A stretch of DNA of 64,000 nt, from contig NZ_JACHHP010000004.1 of the NCBI RefSeq assembly GCF_014202825.1, positions 434,001 to 498,000 on the forward strand. The letters are read 5' to 3'. Each line of letters starts with the position of its first letter. Position 1 is the stretch's first letter. Position numbers and translations under genes: made by a program. Positions 26,557 through 35,974 of this stretch are shown here, piece by piece. The notes beneath the pieces are model-generated. The model searched no databases, was not told the DNA's origin, and saw only the letters and a list, made by a program, of their open reading frames with translations. The stretch comes from Chiayiivirga flava (GTDB lineage: Bacteria; Pseudomonadota; Gammaproteobacteria; Xanthomonadales; Xanthomonadaceae).

Positions 26557-27642
26557 TTGCTTTCCTTCCTGCGCGACAATCCCAATCGCTATCCGCTCGG
26601 CTACCACGCCGGGCTCGACGGTCTGCGCGGCACCATGACCCTGGGCGTGATGGCAGCGCACGTGCGCGAGGCCTGGTGCCCGGGTTCGTTCGTGTACATG
26701 GACACGTTTTTCCTGATGAGCGCGTACCTCATCACCTCGTTGCTGCTCAAGGGATGGGGACGCAGCGGCGAAATCGGTTTCGCCAAGTTCTACGCGCGCC
26801 GCGCCTTGCGCCTGTTTCCGGCCTTCTACGCGATGATCGCAGCCTTCTGCGTGGCTGCCGTGTTCCTCGACGACACCGCCGGGCACCTGCGGCAGGCGCT
26901 CGTCGCCGGTCTGTACGTGTCGAACTGGACGCGCGCGTTCGGCTTGGAGATGCCGCAATTTCTCGGGCACACCTGGTCGCTGGCGATCGAGGAACAGTAT
27001 TACCTGCTGTGGCCGCTGCTGCTGGCGGGCCTGCTCCGGTGGAGCGGGCTGCGTTTGCGCACGGTCTCGATCGTGCTCTGCGCGGCGTTCGCGTTCGCGC
27101 TGTGGCGCAGCTGGCTCACGTTCGACGGCGCACCGATCGAGCGGCTCTACAACGGCACCGACACGCGCGCGGACGCGTTGCTGATCGGCTGTGCGCTGGG
27201 CCTGGCACTCGCGCTGCCGCAGGTGCGCGACAACGCGGCGGTGCAGCGCGTCTGTCGCGCGGCGGCGCTGCCGGCCGTGATCGTGCTGCTGGTCGCCGGC
27301 TACACGCTGCAGTGGCAGATGCGCTGGATGTATGCCGGCGGCAGCACGCTGTTCGCGTGCGTGTCGGCGGTGCTTGTCGCCGCGCTGGTGCTGCCGCAGC
27401 GCACGCTCGCGCATCGCGTCTTCGAACTGCCGCCGCTCGTCTTCCTCGGGCGTATCTGCTACGGGCTGTACCTGTGGCATTTCCCGATCTACAACGTCCT
27501 GCGTTTCGGACTCGGCCTCACCGACGCCTGGGTGGCGGGCATCGGCGTGCCGCTGACGTTTGCGATCGCGATGCTGTCGTACCGTTACATCGAGCGGCCG
27601 TTCCTCGCGATCAAGGACCGCATGGGCGTGGCGAAGGCCTGA
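26557..27642 (+). CDS. Acyltransferase 3 family membrane protein (OafA/YrhL-like)
   Basis: 361-residue polytopic inner-membrane protein with about 10 TM segments. The family hallmarks are GLDGLRGTMTLGVMAAHV near the N-terminus (the usual R/H acyl-donor region), a FYARRALRLFPAFY segment and HTWSLAIEEQYYLLWPLLL. Such proteins O-acetylate surface polysaccharides or peptidoglycan. The reading frame has a stop at 26521 and no ATG before the conserved region, so TTG 26557 is the likely start. It stands alone, convergent with the amidase gene; the acceptor polymer is unknown. Confidence 0.9.
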   Translation: MLSFLRDNPNRYPLGYHAGLDGLRGTMTLGVMAAHVREAWCPGSFVYMDTFFLMSAYLITSLLLKGWGRSGEIGFAKFYARRALRLFPAFYAMIAAFCVAAVFLDDTAGHLRQALVAGLYVSNWTRAFGLEMPQFLGHTWSLAIEEQYYLLWPLLLAGLLRWSGLRLRTVSIVLCAAFAFALWRSWLTFDGAPIERLYNGTDTRADALLIGCALGLALALPQVRDNAAVQRVCRAAALPAVIVLLVAGYTLQWQMRWMYAGGSTLFACVSAVLVAALVLPQRTLAHRVFELPPLVFLGRICYGLYLWHFPIYNVLRFGLGLTDAWVAGIGVPLTFAIAMLSYRYIERPFLAIKDRMGVAKA

Positions 27643-27648
27643 CCCGGC

Positions 27649-28236
27649 TCACGGCACGCGCCGCAGCGGCATCGCGGCGAGCACGCGCGCCCACGGAAAC
27701 CGCGGGCCGGGGTCGCGCTTGCGGAACACCTGCAGCGACGGATCGTCGCTGGCCGCCACCTGTGCCGTGTCGAGGTCCTCGTGGCCGGCGATGTCGCGCA
27801 GCGACGGGTACTCCGCCGCCAGGCGCCGCAGCAGCGCGCTCAGCGCATCGATCTGCATGTCCGGATACGGTTCGGCCATCGCCTGGCGGCGCGAGTCGAA
27901 CCAGTCCGGGTAGCGACCGGTGTTGACCAGTTCGATGCCGATCGAACGCGCGTTGTAGCCGCGCGTGTGGTGCGCGATGCGCGCGGGCGGCACGAAGCAC
28001 GACACGCGGCCGTCGCGATCGACGTAGAAATGTGCGCTGTTGCCGGTGCCCGCGTCGTACAGCACGCGCTCGCCATAGTCGCGCGCCATGGCCAGATCCG
28101 GCAGCTCGGTGCAGTGGATGACGACGAGGTCGATCGTCTCCGCGGCGCGTGCATCGAGCCGGTCCACATACGGCAGCGGCCAGCTTTCGATGGCCTCGGG
28201 CGCTGCGGATATCGGCGGGGTCGGCATCGGCCGCAT
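27649..28236 (-). CDS. N-acetylmuramoyl-L-alanine amidase, AmpD-like
   Basis: 195-residue zinc amidase (Amidase_2). Zn ligands appear as H in DLVVIHCTELP, H in the conserved RIAHHTRGYNARSIGIELVN, and the C-terminal H/D region (ASDDPSLQVFRKRDPGPRF). GHEDL is the catalytic region. There is no signal peptide, so like AmpD it probably acts in the cytoplasm on 1,6-anhydromuropeptides in cell-wall recycling. ATG 28227 is an alternative start three codons in. Divergent from the MOSC gene with 49 nt between starts. Confidence 0.88.
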   Translation of the reverse strand: MRPMPTPPISAAPEAIESWPLPYVDRLDARAAETIDLVVIHCTELPDLAMARDYGERVLYDAGTGNSAHFYVDRDGRVSCFVPPARIAHHTRGYNARSIGIELVNTGRYPDWFDSRRQAMAEPYPDMQIDALSALLRRLAAEYPSLRDIAGHEDLDTAQVAASDDPSLQVFRKRDPGPRFPWARVLAAMPLRRVP

Positions 28237-28285
28237 GCTACCATCGCGTCCGTTTTTCCATCCGCGCCGAGCCCGGAGCCAGAGA

Positions 28286-28791
<506 letters not shown>

Positions 28792-28795
<4 letters not shown>

Positions 28796-29307
28796 TCGGC
28801 CACTGCATACTTTCGCACGGACTGGACAGCAGTCCGGACGCCACCAAGGTCAGCGCGATGGCGAAGGTCGCCCAGACCATGGGCTGGACGAGCGAGCGGC
28901 TCGACTACCGCGACATCGACGCCACGCGCGACATCCGCGAGGTGTCCTCGCGTGTGCGCCGCCTCGTCGATGCCGCACACGCCGCACCGCAGCCGCTGGT
29001 GCTCGCGGGTTCCAGCATGGGTGCCTACATCTCGGCGCTGGCCACGCTCGAAGTCGACTGCATCGGGCTGTTCCTGATGGCACCACCGATCGCGTTGCCG
29101 GGGTATCCGACCACGCTCGCGGCGCGCAATCTGCCCACCACCGTGATCCACGGCTGGCACGACGAACTCATTCCCGCGGCGGATGTCGTGCTTTGGTCGA
29201 AGATGCGGAGCGACCACCTGATCCTCGTCGACGACGATCATCGTCTCAGCGCGCATGTCGACTTCGTGGCGCAGGAGTTCGGCCGCTTCCTGGCGCGCCT
29301 GCAGTGA
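28792..29307 (+). CDS. Small alpha/beta-fold hydrolase (YqiA-like)
   Basis: 171-residue compact alpha/beta hydrolase without lid or signal peptide. N-terminal [15 protein letters not shown] (oxyanion), nucleophile elbow [10 protein letters not shown] (Ser), acid and histidine in HGWHDELIP and DDDHRLSAH. Similar small cytosolic esterases act on short acyl esters; the substrate is unknown. It overlaps the MOSC gene by 4 nt, and the rlmL start region overlaps its stop (GTGA at 29304), so the three genes form one operon. Confidence 0.82.
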
Positions 29308-29312
29308 CCGAC

Positions 29313-31481
29313 ATGCCCGCCGCACCGCTGCGCTTTTTTGCCACGTGCGCGAAAGGCCTCGAGTATTTGCTGGTCGACGAGCTGCGCGATCTTGGCGCGC
29401 TGGACGTGCGCGAAGCGCTGGCCGGCGTCGCGTTCGAAGGCACGCTCGAAACCGGCTACCGGGCGTGTCTGTGGTCGCGTCTGGCGAGCCGCGTGTTGCT
29501 GCCGATCCACACGTTCGATGCGCCCGACGACGCGTCGCTATACGCGGCGGTGTCGGCGGTCGATTGGTGGCAGCATCTGGAATCGGACGGCACGCTTGCG
29601 GTGGATGCCAACCTGTTCGCCTCCGGGCTGACGCACGCGCGCTACGTCGAGCAGCGCGTGAAGGATGCCATCGTCGATCAGTTCCGCGCGCGCCAGGGCG
29701 AGCGGCCGTCGGTCGACACAATGCAGCCGGACGTGCGCATCAACCTCAGCGTGCGGCGCGACAAGGCCACGCTCAGCATCGATCTCTCCGGCGACAGCCT
29801 GCACCGCCGCGGCTGGCGCGTGGAGCAGGTGGCCGCGCCGCTGAAGGAGACACTCGCGTGCGCCGTGCTGCTGCGCGCGGGTCTGCAGCAGATGCTGGCC
29901 GACGGCGGCGTGCTGGTGGACCCGGTGTGCGGCTCGGGCACGCTGCTGATCGAGGCCGCGCGTTACGCCGCCGACATTGCGCCGGGCCTGCAGCGCGACT
30001 ACTTCGGCTTCCAGCGCTGGGGCGGGCACGATCCCGAGGTCTGGCAGCGCCTGCGCAGCGAAGCGCGCGAGCGTGCCGAACGTGGCGTCGCCGCGCTGAC
30101 GCCGCGTTTTTTCGGGTTCGATATCGATCCGGACGCGGTGCGCGTGACGCTGCGCAACGCGGAATCGGCCGGCGTCGCGGCCGCGCTGCACGTGGAAACG
30201 CGCGCCGTCGCCGACCTTGCGCCACCGCCCGGCGCAAGTGCGGGCCTGGTGGTGTGCAACCCGCCGTACGACGAGCGCCTCGCCGCCGACGCCACGCTGT
30301 ACCGCGAACTCGGCGCCGCGCTCAAACGCGGGTTCGCCGGCTGGCACGCCGCCGTGCTCAGTGCCGATGCGCAACTCACGCGGGCGCTGGGCCTGAGCGC
30401 CGCGAAGCGCTACACCCTGTACAACGGCGCGCTCAAATGCGAGCTGCTGCGGATCGATCGCATCGAACCCGGGCGCGTTGCCACGCACACCCCGCAAGTG
30501 CTGTCGGACAACGCGCAGATGGTCGCGAACCGGCTGCGCAAGAACCTGCGCACGCTGAAATCCTGGCGCGAGCGCGAAGGCGTCACCTGTTACCGCGTCT
30601 ACGATGCCGACCTGCCCGAATACGCGGCGGCGATCGACGTCTACCGCGGCGCCCCCGACGCCGACGACGCCCTCGATCCACGTGGCGACCTCTGGCTGCA
30701 CGTGCAGGAATACCAGGCCCCCGCGAGCATTCCGGAGGAGACCGCGCGCCAGCGCCTGCAGGATCTGCTGCTCGCGGCGATGCAGGTGTTCGAGCTGCCG
30801 CGCGATCGCGTGGCGATCAAGACGCGGCAGCGCGGCAAGGGCGGTTCGAAGTATGCGCGGTCGGAACGACGCGGCGAGTTCCTGCGCGTGCGCGAGGGCG
30901 CCGCGACGCTGCGCGTCAACCTGTTCGACCACCTCGACACCGGTCTGTTTCTCGATCATCGGCCGCTGCGCGCACGCATCGCTGCGGAGGCGCGCGATCG
31001 CCGCGTGCTGAACCTGTTCTGCTACACCGGCGCGGTGAGCGTGCAGGCCGGGGTCGGCGGCGCCGCGACCACCACCAGCGTGGATCTGTCCGCAAGCTAT
31101 CTGGAATGGGCGGCGAGCAATCTTGCCCTGAACGGTCTGGGTGGCCGCGAGCATCGTCTCGTGCAGGCCGACGTGCTGCCGTGGCTGCGCGCCGAGCGCG
31201 GCGAGTACGATCTGATCTTCTGCGATCCGCCGACGTTCTCCAATTCGGCGCGCGCCGCCGATTTCGACCTGCAGCGCGAGCATGTGGACCTGATCCGCGC
31301 CTGCATGGCGCGACTGTCGTTCGGTGGCTTGCTGCTGTTTTCCAACAATTTCCGTCGATTCAGGCTCGATCCCGTGCTCGGCGACGAATTTGCGGTCGTC
31401 GAGATCACGCCGAAAACGATTCCGCCGGATTTTTCGCGCAATCCGCGCATCCACGGCGCGTGGGAGATCCGCGCGCGCTGA
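29313..31481 (+). CDS. rlmL: Bifunctional 23S rRNA methyltransferase RlmKL (m2G2445 and m7G2069)
   Basis: 722-residue fusion of two SAM methyltransferases. The N-terminal half has the THUMP domain (~45-155) and the RlmL methyltransferase domain with [11 protein letters not shown] (~315). The C-terminal half is the RlmK domain with [14 protein letters not shown] (SAM site) and [10 protein letters not shown] (catalytic region). The order is the same as in E. coli RlmKL (702 aa), modifying G2445 and G2069. A GTG at 29304 overlapping the upstream stop is an alternative start; ATG 29313 is used here. Confidence 0.96.
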   Translation: MPAAPLRFFATCAKGLEYLLVDELRDLGALDVREALAGVAFEGTLETGYRACLWSRLASRVLLPIHTFDAPDDASLYAAVSAVDWWQHLESDGTLAVDANLFASGLTHARYVEQRVKDAIVDQFRARQGERPSVDTMQPDVRINLSVRRDKATLSIDLSGDSLHRRGWRVEQVAAPLKETLACAVLLRAGLQQMLADGGVLVDPVCGSGTLLIEAARYAADIAPGLQRDYFGFQRWGGHDPEVWQRLRSEARERAERGVAALTPRFFGFDIDPDAVRVTLRNAESAGVAAALHVETRAVADLAPPPGASAGLVVCNPPYDERLAADATLYRELGAALKRGFAGWHAAVLSADAQLTRALGLSAAKRYTLYNGALKCELLRIDRIEPGRVATHTPQVLSDNAQMVANRLRKNLRTLKSWREREGVTCYRVYDADLPEYAAAIDVYRGAPDADDALDPRGDLWLHVQEYQAPASIPEETARQRLQDLLLAAMQVFELPRDRVAIKTRQRGKGGSKYARSERRGEFLRVREGAATLRVNLFDHLDTGLFLDHRPLRARIAAEARDRRVLNLFCYTGAVSVQAGVGGAATTTSVDLSASYLEWAASNLALNGLGGREHRLVQADVLPWLRAERGEYDLIFCDPPTFSNSARAADFDLQREHVDLIRACMARLSFGGLLLFSNNFRRFRLDPVLGDEFAVVEITPKTIPPDFSRNPRIHGAWEIRAR

Positions 31482-31494
31482 GGCGCGCGGCGGA

Positions 31495-31923
31495 TCAATC
31501 GACGGGCGTTTGGGCGTCGGTGTCGTCGTCAGGCGATGTCAGCGCGCGATAGCGCTCCGCATCGATCGATTCGATCGAGCGCAGCGTGCACGGAATCGCC
31601 AGCCCGCCGCGCGACTCGGGCAACACCGCTTCGCGTGCGTAACCGCACAGGCGGTTGCTGCCGCCCGCGGTGCGGAATTGCAGGCGCGTCGTCCACTCCA
31701 GTTCCGGGCAACTTGCGCCGAACCGCAGCAGGAACTTGCGCCTGCCCGCGTCCACCACGATCGCGTCCGGTTCGACGATGGCCCAGCCGCGGGCCTGGGT
31801 CGGATCCAGGCATTCGGACAGCGGCCGCAGCGGGGCCGCGGGCGTGCCTTCGGTCGCGCCCGCCATGCCCGCGGCGCCGAGCGCGACCAGTGCCAGGCCG
31901 AAGTGACGCAGTGCCTTTGTCAT
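31495..31923 (-). CDS. Small exported protein of unknown function (DUF6491-like)
   Basis: 142-residue protein with an N-terminal signal peptide (~1-23, cleavage near AGA). The mature part contains PLSECLDPTQARGWAIVEPDAIVVDAGRRKFLLRF and three conserved-looking Cys (SECLD, ASCPEL, RLCGYA, PCTL), consistent with small periplasmic proteins annotated as DUF6491 in Lysobacterales; the match is from memory of the motif and is tentative. GGAGG at the right spacing before ATG 31923 fixes the start. Function unknown. Convergent with rlmKL. Confidence 0.7.
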   Translation of the reverse strand: MTKALRHFGLALVALGAAGMAGATEGTPAAPLRPLSECLDPTQARGWAIVEPDAIVVDAGRRKFLLRFGASCPELEWTTRLQFRTAGGSNRLCGYAREAVLPESRGGLAIPCTLRSIESIDAERYRALTSPDDDTDAQTPVD

Positions 31924-32057
31924 ATTGACCTCCTGCCGGGGTGCGGACATTCTTGCCCGGTCCGACGGCTGCGGGTGCGCGTTCGTCGCACGCGGTCGCC
32001 TTGCGTTCATGCGGTGCGGCCTTCCATACGCCGTCATCCACCGGAATCGTGTCCACC

Positions 32058-32702
32058 ATGCAGCGACGCATCAGTCATCTCCTGCGCAAGGACGACGAGC
32101 GCTGGACCTTCTTCCGGCAGTGGCTCAAGCACCCGCTGTCGATCGCGGCGATTTCGCCGTCGAGCCAGCGTCTGGCCGAACTGATGATCGAGGAGCTGCC
32201 GCCCGGCGCGCGCCGCGTGGTGGAACTGGGCGGCGGCACCGGCGTGTTCACCCGCGCCCTGCTCAAGAGCGGCATCGCGCCGGCCGACCTGCTGGTGCTG
32301 GAGCTCAACGAGGAACTGCACCAGCATCTGCGCCGGCGTTTCCCGGCCGCGCATGTGGTGTGCGGCGATGCCCGCCAGCTGGTGGACATCGCGCAGCGCT
32401 CGGGCTACTCGGACGGCGGGCCGGCCGACGCCGTGGTGTCCGGTCTGGGCCTGCTGTCGATGCCGCGGCCGCTGCAGCAGTCCATCCTCGAAGCCGCGTT
32501 CGGCGTGCTCGGCCCGGAGGGACGCTTCGTGCAGTTCACCTACGGCCCGACCTCGCCGGTGGCCAAGGAAGTGCTCGAAACGCTTGGCCTGGGCGTGCGG
32601 CGGGCCGGCGTTGCGTGGCGCAACATGCCGCCGGCCACTGTGTACGTGTACACCCGCCACAAGTCGCGCGGGCTCAAGCCGCGCTCGATGCGCACGCCCT
32701 GA
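32058..32702 (+). CDS. Class I SAM-dependent methyltransferase (phospholipid N-methyltransferase-like)
   Basis: 214-residue protein with a Rossmann SAM-binding core: motif I VVELGGGTGVFTRALL (~54-69), then LLVLELNEELHQHL and VVCGDARQL. The N-terminal segment FFRQWLKHPLSIAAISPSS is characteristic of PmtA-type and rRNA-adenine-methylase-like proteins. PmtA makes phosphatidylcholine from phosphatidylethanolamine; several bacterial members have other acceptors, so lipid activity is only a suggestion. Convergent with the pot operon. Confidence 0.8.
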   Translation: MQRRISHLLRKDDERWTFFRQWLKHPLSIAAISPSSQRLAELMIEELPPGARRVVELGGGTGVFTRALLKSGIAPADLLVLELNEELHQHLRRRFPAAHVVCGDARQLVDIAQRSGYSDGGPADAVVSGLGLLSMPRPLQQSILEAAFGVLGPEGRFVQFTYGPTSPVAKEVLETLGLGVRRAGVAWRNMPPATVYVYTRHKSRGLKPRSMRTP

Positions 32703-32715
32703 CGCCCGCGGCCGC

Positions 32716-33522
32716 TCAGGCGCGGGCGCGCCTGTTCTGCCGGTGCAGCAGCACGCCGGCGATCGTCACCGCCGCCGTCACGATGCACACGATCAGCGTG
32801 GCCAGCGCGTTGATCTCCGGCGTCACGCCGAGCTTCACCTTCGAATAGACCACCATCGGCAGCGTGCTCGCACCCGGCCCGGACGTGAAGCTCGCGATCA
32901 CCAGATCGTCCAGCGACAGCGTGAACGCGAGCAGCCACCCCGCGAGCAGTGCCGGTGCGATCAGCGGCAGCGTGATAAGGAAAAACACCTTCCACGGCCG
33001 CGCACCCAGGTCCATCGCGGCGTCTTCCAGACTCTGGTCCATCTGCGTCAGGCGCGAACGTACGACCACCGTCACGTAGCACGCGGTGAACGTGATGTGC
33101 GCCAGCATGATCGTGGTCATGCCGCGTTGCGGCCAGCCGACGAGGTGCTGAAGGCTCACGAACAGCAGCAGGCCGGAGAGACCGAGCATCACCTCGGGCA
33201 TCACCAGCGGCGCCGAATTCATCAGCGACAGCAGGCCGCGTCCGGGAAACCGCCCGAAGCGCGCCAGCGCGAGCCCCGACGCGGTACCGATGACCACGGC
33301 AAACGTCGCCGACAGCGCCGCGATGGCGAAACTGCGCTGCGCCGCGTCGAGGATCTGCTGGTTTTCGAACAGCTTGCCGTACCACTGCGTCGAGAAGCCG
33401 CCCCACACCGTGACCAGGCGCGACTTGTTGAACGAATACACCACCACCGAGATGATCGGGATGTAGAGAAACGCGTAACCGAACGCGATCGCGGTGTAGA
33501 GCAGGAATGGCTTGCGGTTCAT
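32716..33522 (-). CDS. potI: Putrescine ABC transporter permease PotI
   Basis: 268-residue inner-membrane permease with six TM segments. The EAA loop is visible around EDAAMDLGARPWKVFFLITLPLI, the site that docks the ATPase PotG. PotI pairs with PotH to form the channel of the PotFGHI putrescine importer. Its start overlaps the PotH stop by 4 nt, and it is last in the operon. Together with potF, potG and potH the order matches E. coli potFGHI. Confidence 0.93.
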   Translation of the reverse strand: MNRKPFLLYTAIAFGYAFLYIPIISVVVYSFNKSRLVTVWGGFSTQWYGKLFENQQILDAAQRSFAIAALSATFAVVIGTASGLALARFGRFPGRGLLSLMNSAPLVMPEVMLGLSGLLLFVSLQHLVGWPQRGMTTIMLAHITFTACYVTVVVRSRLTQMDQSLEDAAMDLGARPWKVFFLITLPLIAPALLAGWLLAFTLSLDDLVIASFTSGPGASTLPMVVYSKVKLGVTPEINALATLIVCIVTAAVTIAGVLLHRQNRRARA

Positions 33523-34514
33523 CGGCCTTCACGCTCGCGCTTGTTTTCCACGTACTCGAAGATCAGGGTCGGGGTGACGATGAGCAGCAGCATCGCCACC
33601 GCCACGGCGGACGCGAGCGGCCAGTCGCGGTTGGAGAAGAACTCGGTCCACAGCACGCGGCCGATGGTGATCGCGTCCGGGCCGCCGAGAATGTCGGGAA
33701 TCACGAATTCGCCGACCGCCGGAATGAAGACCAGCAGCGCGCCCGCGATGATGCCCGGCATCGACAGCGGCAGCGTGATGCGCAGGAACCCCTGCCACGG
33801 TTTTGCGCCCAGGTCCGCCGCCGCTTCGAGCAGCTTGAAATCGAGCCGCATGAGGTTGGCGGTGAGCGGCAGGATCATGAACGGCAGGTAGTTGTAGACG
33901 ATGCCGATGTACACCGCGGTGTTGGTGTACAGGATCTCGAGCGGCTCGTGGATCAGACCCAGGCCCTGCAGCACCTGGTTCAGCAGGCCGTTGCCCTTGA
34001 GGATGCCGGTCATGGCGTAGGTGCGCAGCAGCGAGCTGGTCCAGAACGGCAGGATCACGCCCACCAGCAGCACCATGCGCCACACCGGCGTCGCGCGCGC
34101 GATGCCGTACGCAATCGGATAGCCGATCGTCAGAGCGATCGCGGTCGAGACGCTCGCGAACAGCAGCGAGTTGAGATACGCGGTGACGTAGAGGCGGTCG
34201 CCGAGCAGCGCCGCGTAGTTGGCCCACGTGATGCGGAACGCGAGGATGCCATCTTCGCTCGGCTGGAACAGCGGCGTGTACGGCGGCGTCTGGCCGAACA
34301 CCGCACTCGCGAAACTGATCTTGAGCACGATGAGGAAGGGCACGAGGAAAAACAGACCGAGCCACAGCATCGGGATCGCGCTGACGAGGAACCGCCCGCG
34401 GTGCGTGCGGAACTCCTCGCCGACCGCGCTGAACCAGCGGAACAGGTTGCGGATGAATTCGTTCCAGAACGGAACGGCGCCGTCGGGCGTGGTGGTGCGG
34501 CGCGAGGTGTTCAT
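33519..34514 (-). CDS. potH: Putrescine ABC transporter permease PotH
   Basis: 331-residue permease with an N-terminal cytoplasmic extension (~1-45) and six TM segments. EAA loop: LLEAAADLGAKPWQGFLRITLPLS. Start chosen at ATG 34514. The upstream frame runs back into the repeat element, so the longer versions are unlikely. It lies 283 nt downstream of potG with a 106-bp inverted-repeat element between them, an unusual break inside an otherwise tight operon, and is translationally coupled to potI. Confidence 0.93.
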   Translation of the reverse strand: MNTSRRTTTPDGAVPFWNEFIRNLFRWFSAVGEEFRTHRGRFLVSAIPMLWLGLFFLVPFLIVLKISFASAVFGQTPPYTPLFQPSEDGILAFRITWANYAALLGDRLYVTAYLNSLLFASVSTAIALTIGYPIAYGIARATPVWRMVLLVGVILPFWTSSLLRTYAMTGILKGNGLLNQVLQGLGLIHEPLEILYTNTAVYIGIVYNYLPFMILPLTANLMRLDFKLLEAAADLGAKPWQGFLRITLPLSMPGIIAGALLVFIPAVGEFVIPDILGGPDAITIGRVLWTEFFSNRDWPLASAVAVAMLLLIVTPTLIFEYVENKREREGR

Positions 34515-34603
34515 GCGCGGGCCTGCGCGGGCGAATGCGAGCAAAGGCTGGGTGCGAGAGGTGCGTCGCTCCGCGTTGTTCGCGTGCCCGCGACACCCCG
34601 AGC

Positions 34604-34709
34604 CGTCATTCCCGCGCATGCGGGAATCCAGTGACTCTTCTTGTCCGTGCCGAGGAACAAAGGCGTACACCAAGCAAAGTCACTGGATTCCCGCATTCGC
34701 GGGAATGAC
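34604..34709. repeat. REPIN: 106-bp element with 32-bp inverted repeats inside the pot operon
   Basis: Arms 34604-34635 and 34678-34709 are reverse complements with one mismatch over 32 bp. Each arm itself contains the palindrome ATTCCCGC-N4-GCGGGAAT and ends in CCAGTGAC, leaving a ~42-nt centre. This GTCATTCCCGC...GGGAATCC sequence is widespread as REP doublets in Lysobacterales. Positioned between potG and potH, it would form a large hairpin in the mRNA and may change the ratio of PotFG to PotHI by protecting the upstream transcript. Confidence 0.88.
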
Positions 34710-34797
34710 ATGCTTGGAGAGTCGCAGCGTTCCGTCAGCGGTGATGATGGGTCACCAGCTTGAAATCGCGAAGAGACAGCCAGCGCGGTCAGAAACA

Positions 34798-35946
34798 TCA
34801 CGTCGGCAACACGATCGCGGAACTCGCGTCCCACGTCAGATAAAGCATGTCGTCCCACTCGTAATGCGGCTCCGAGCTGCGCGCGACGTGTGTCTCCTGC
34901 ACCCGGATGATCGCGCCGCTGTCGGTCTTCACCTGGTAGATAGACACGTCGCCGAGATACGCGATCTCGACCACCTTGCCGTGCGCGACATTGTCCGCCG
35001 TCGGCCGCGCTTCCTCGTGCACGTCGATCTTCTCCGGGCGCACGGCCACGCTGACCTGCGTGCCCACCGGGATCGGATCGGCGTGCCGCGCGAGGATCTC
35101 GCCGCCGAGCGCATCGCAGGCCACGCGCACGGTGCCGGCCACCGCGTCCTGCGATGCGACGCGGCCGTCGAAGATGTTCACCGCGCCGATGAACTCCGCC
35201 ACGAAGCGCGTCGCCGGATACTCGTACAGCGCCGCCGGCGTCGACACCTGCACGATGCGACCGTGGTCCATCACCGCCAGACGCGAGGCCATCGTCATCG
35301 CTTCTTCCTGATCGTGCGTCACCATGATGAAGGTGGTGCCGACACTCTCCTGGATGCGCATCAACTCGAACTGCGTGTGCTCGCGCAGGCGCTTGTCGAG
35401 CGCGCCGAGCGGCTCGTCCAGCAGCAGGATCTTCGGCTGCTTCGCCAGCGCACGCGCGAGCGCGACGCGCTGCCGCTGTCCGCCCGAGAGCTGGTCCGGT
35501 TTGCGCCTGCCGAGCTCGGGCATCTGCACCAGCTCCAGCATCTGCGCCACGCGTTCGCGGATCTGCGCGGCCGGCATGCGGTCCTGCTTGAGGCCGAACG
35601 CGATGTTCTGCTCCACCGTCATGTGCGGGAACAGCGCGTAGCTCTGGAACATCATGTTGACCGGGCGTTCGTACGGCGGCAGGTCGCCGACGTCGACACC
35701 GTCGATCAGCACCGTGCCGCGGTCCGGTTTCTCGAAACCCGCGAGCACGCGCAGCAGCGTGCTCTTGCCCGAGCCCGAGCCGCCGAGCAGCGCGAACAGC
35801 TCGCCCTGGTAGATGTCGAGCGAGACGTCGTCGCAGGCGTAGACCTTGCCGTAGGTCTTGGTCACGTTCTGGATGCGCACGAACGGGCGCGCATTCGGAT
35901 CGCGCCACGGTTCGACGGCGGCGGGGCCGCGGATGACGGTGCTCAT
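34798..35946 (-). CDS. potG: Putrescine ABC transporter ATP-binding protein PotG
   Basis: 382-residue ATPase energising putrescine uptake. Walker A GGSGSGKST (~55-63), signature LSGGQRQRVALARAL, Walker B KILLLDEPLGALD and H-loop THDQ are intact. The C-terminal ~140 residues form the regulatory TOBE/OB domain of this transporter class (around VAVRPEKI). It follows potF by 28 nt and precedes the REPIN and potH. Length matches E. coli PotG (377). Confidence 0.95.
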   Translation of the reverse strand: MSTVIRGPAAVEPWRDPNARPFVRIQNVTKTYGKVYACDDVSLDIYQGELFALLGGSGSGKSTLLRVLAGFEKPDRGTVLIDGVDVGDLPPYERPVNMMFQSYALFPHMTVEQNIAFGLKQDRMPAAQIRERVAQMLELVQMPELGRRKPDQLSGGQRQRVALARALAKQPKILLLDEPLGALDKRLREHTQFELMRIQESVGTTFIMVTHDQEEAMTMASRLAVMDHGRIVQVSTPAALYEYPATRFVAEFIGAVNIFDGRVASQDAVAGTVRVACDALGGEILARHADPIPVGTQVSVAVRPEKIDVHEEARPTADNVAHGKVVEIAYLGDVSIYQVKTDSGAIIRVQETHVARSSEPHYEWDDMLYLTWDASSAIVLPT

Positions 35947-35974
35947 GCTTGGCGTGCGCCGCTGGCCGCGCGGA

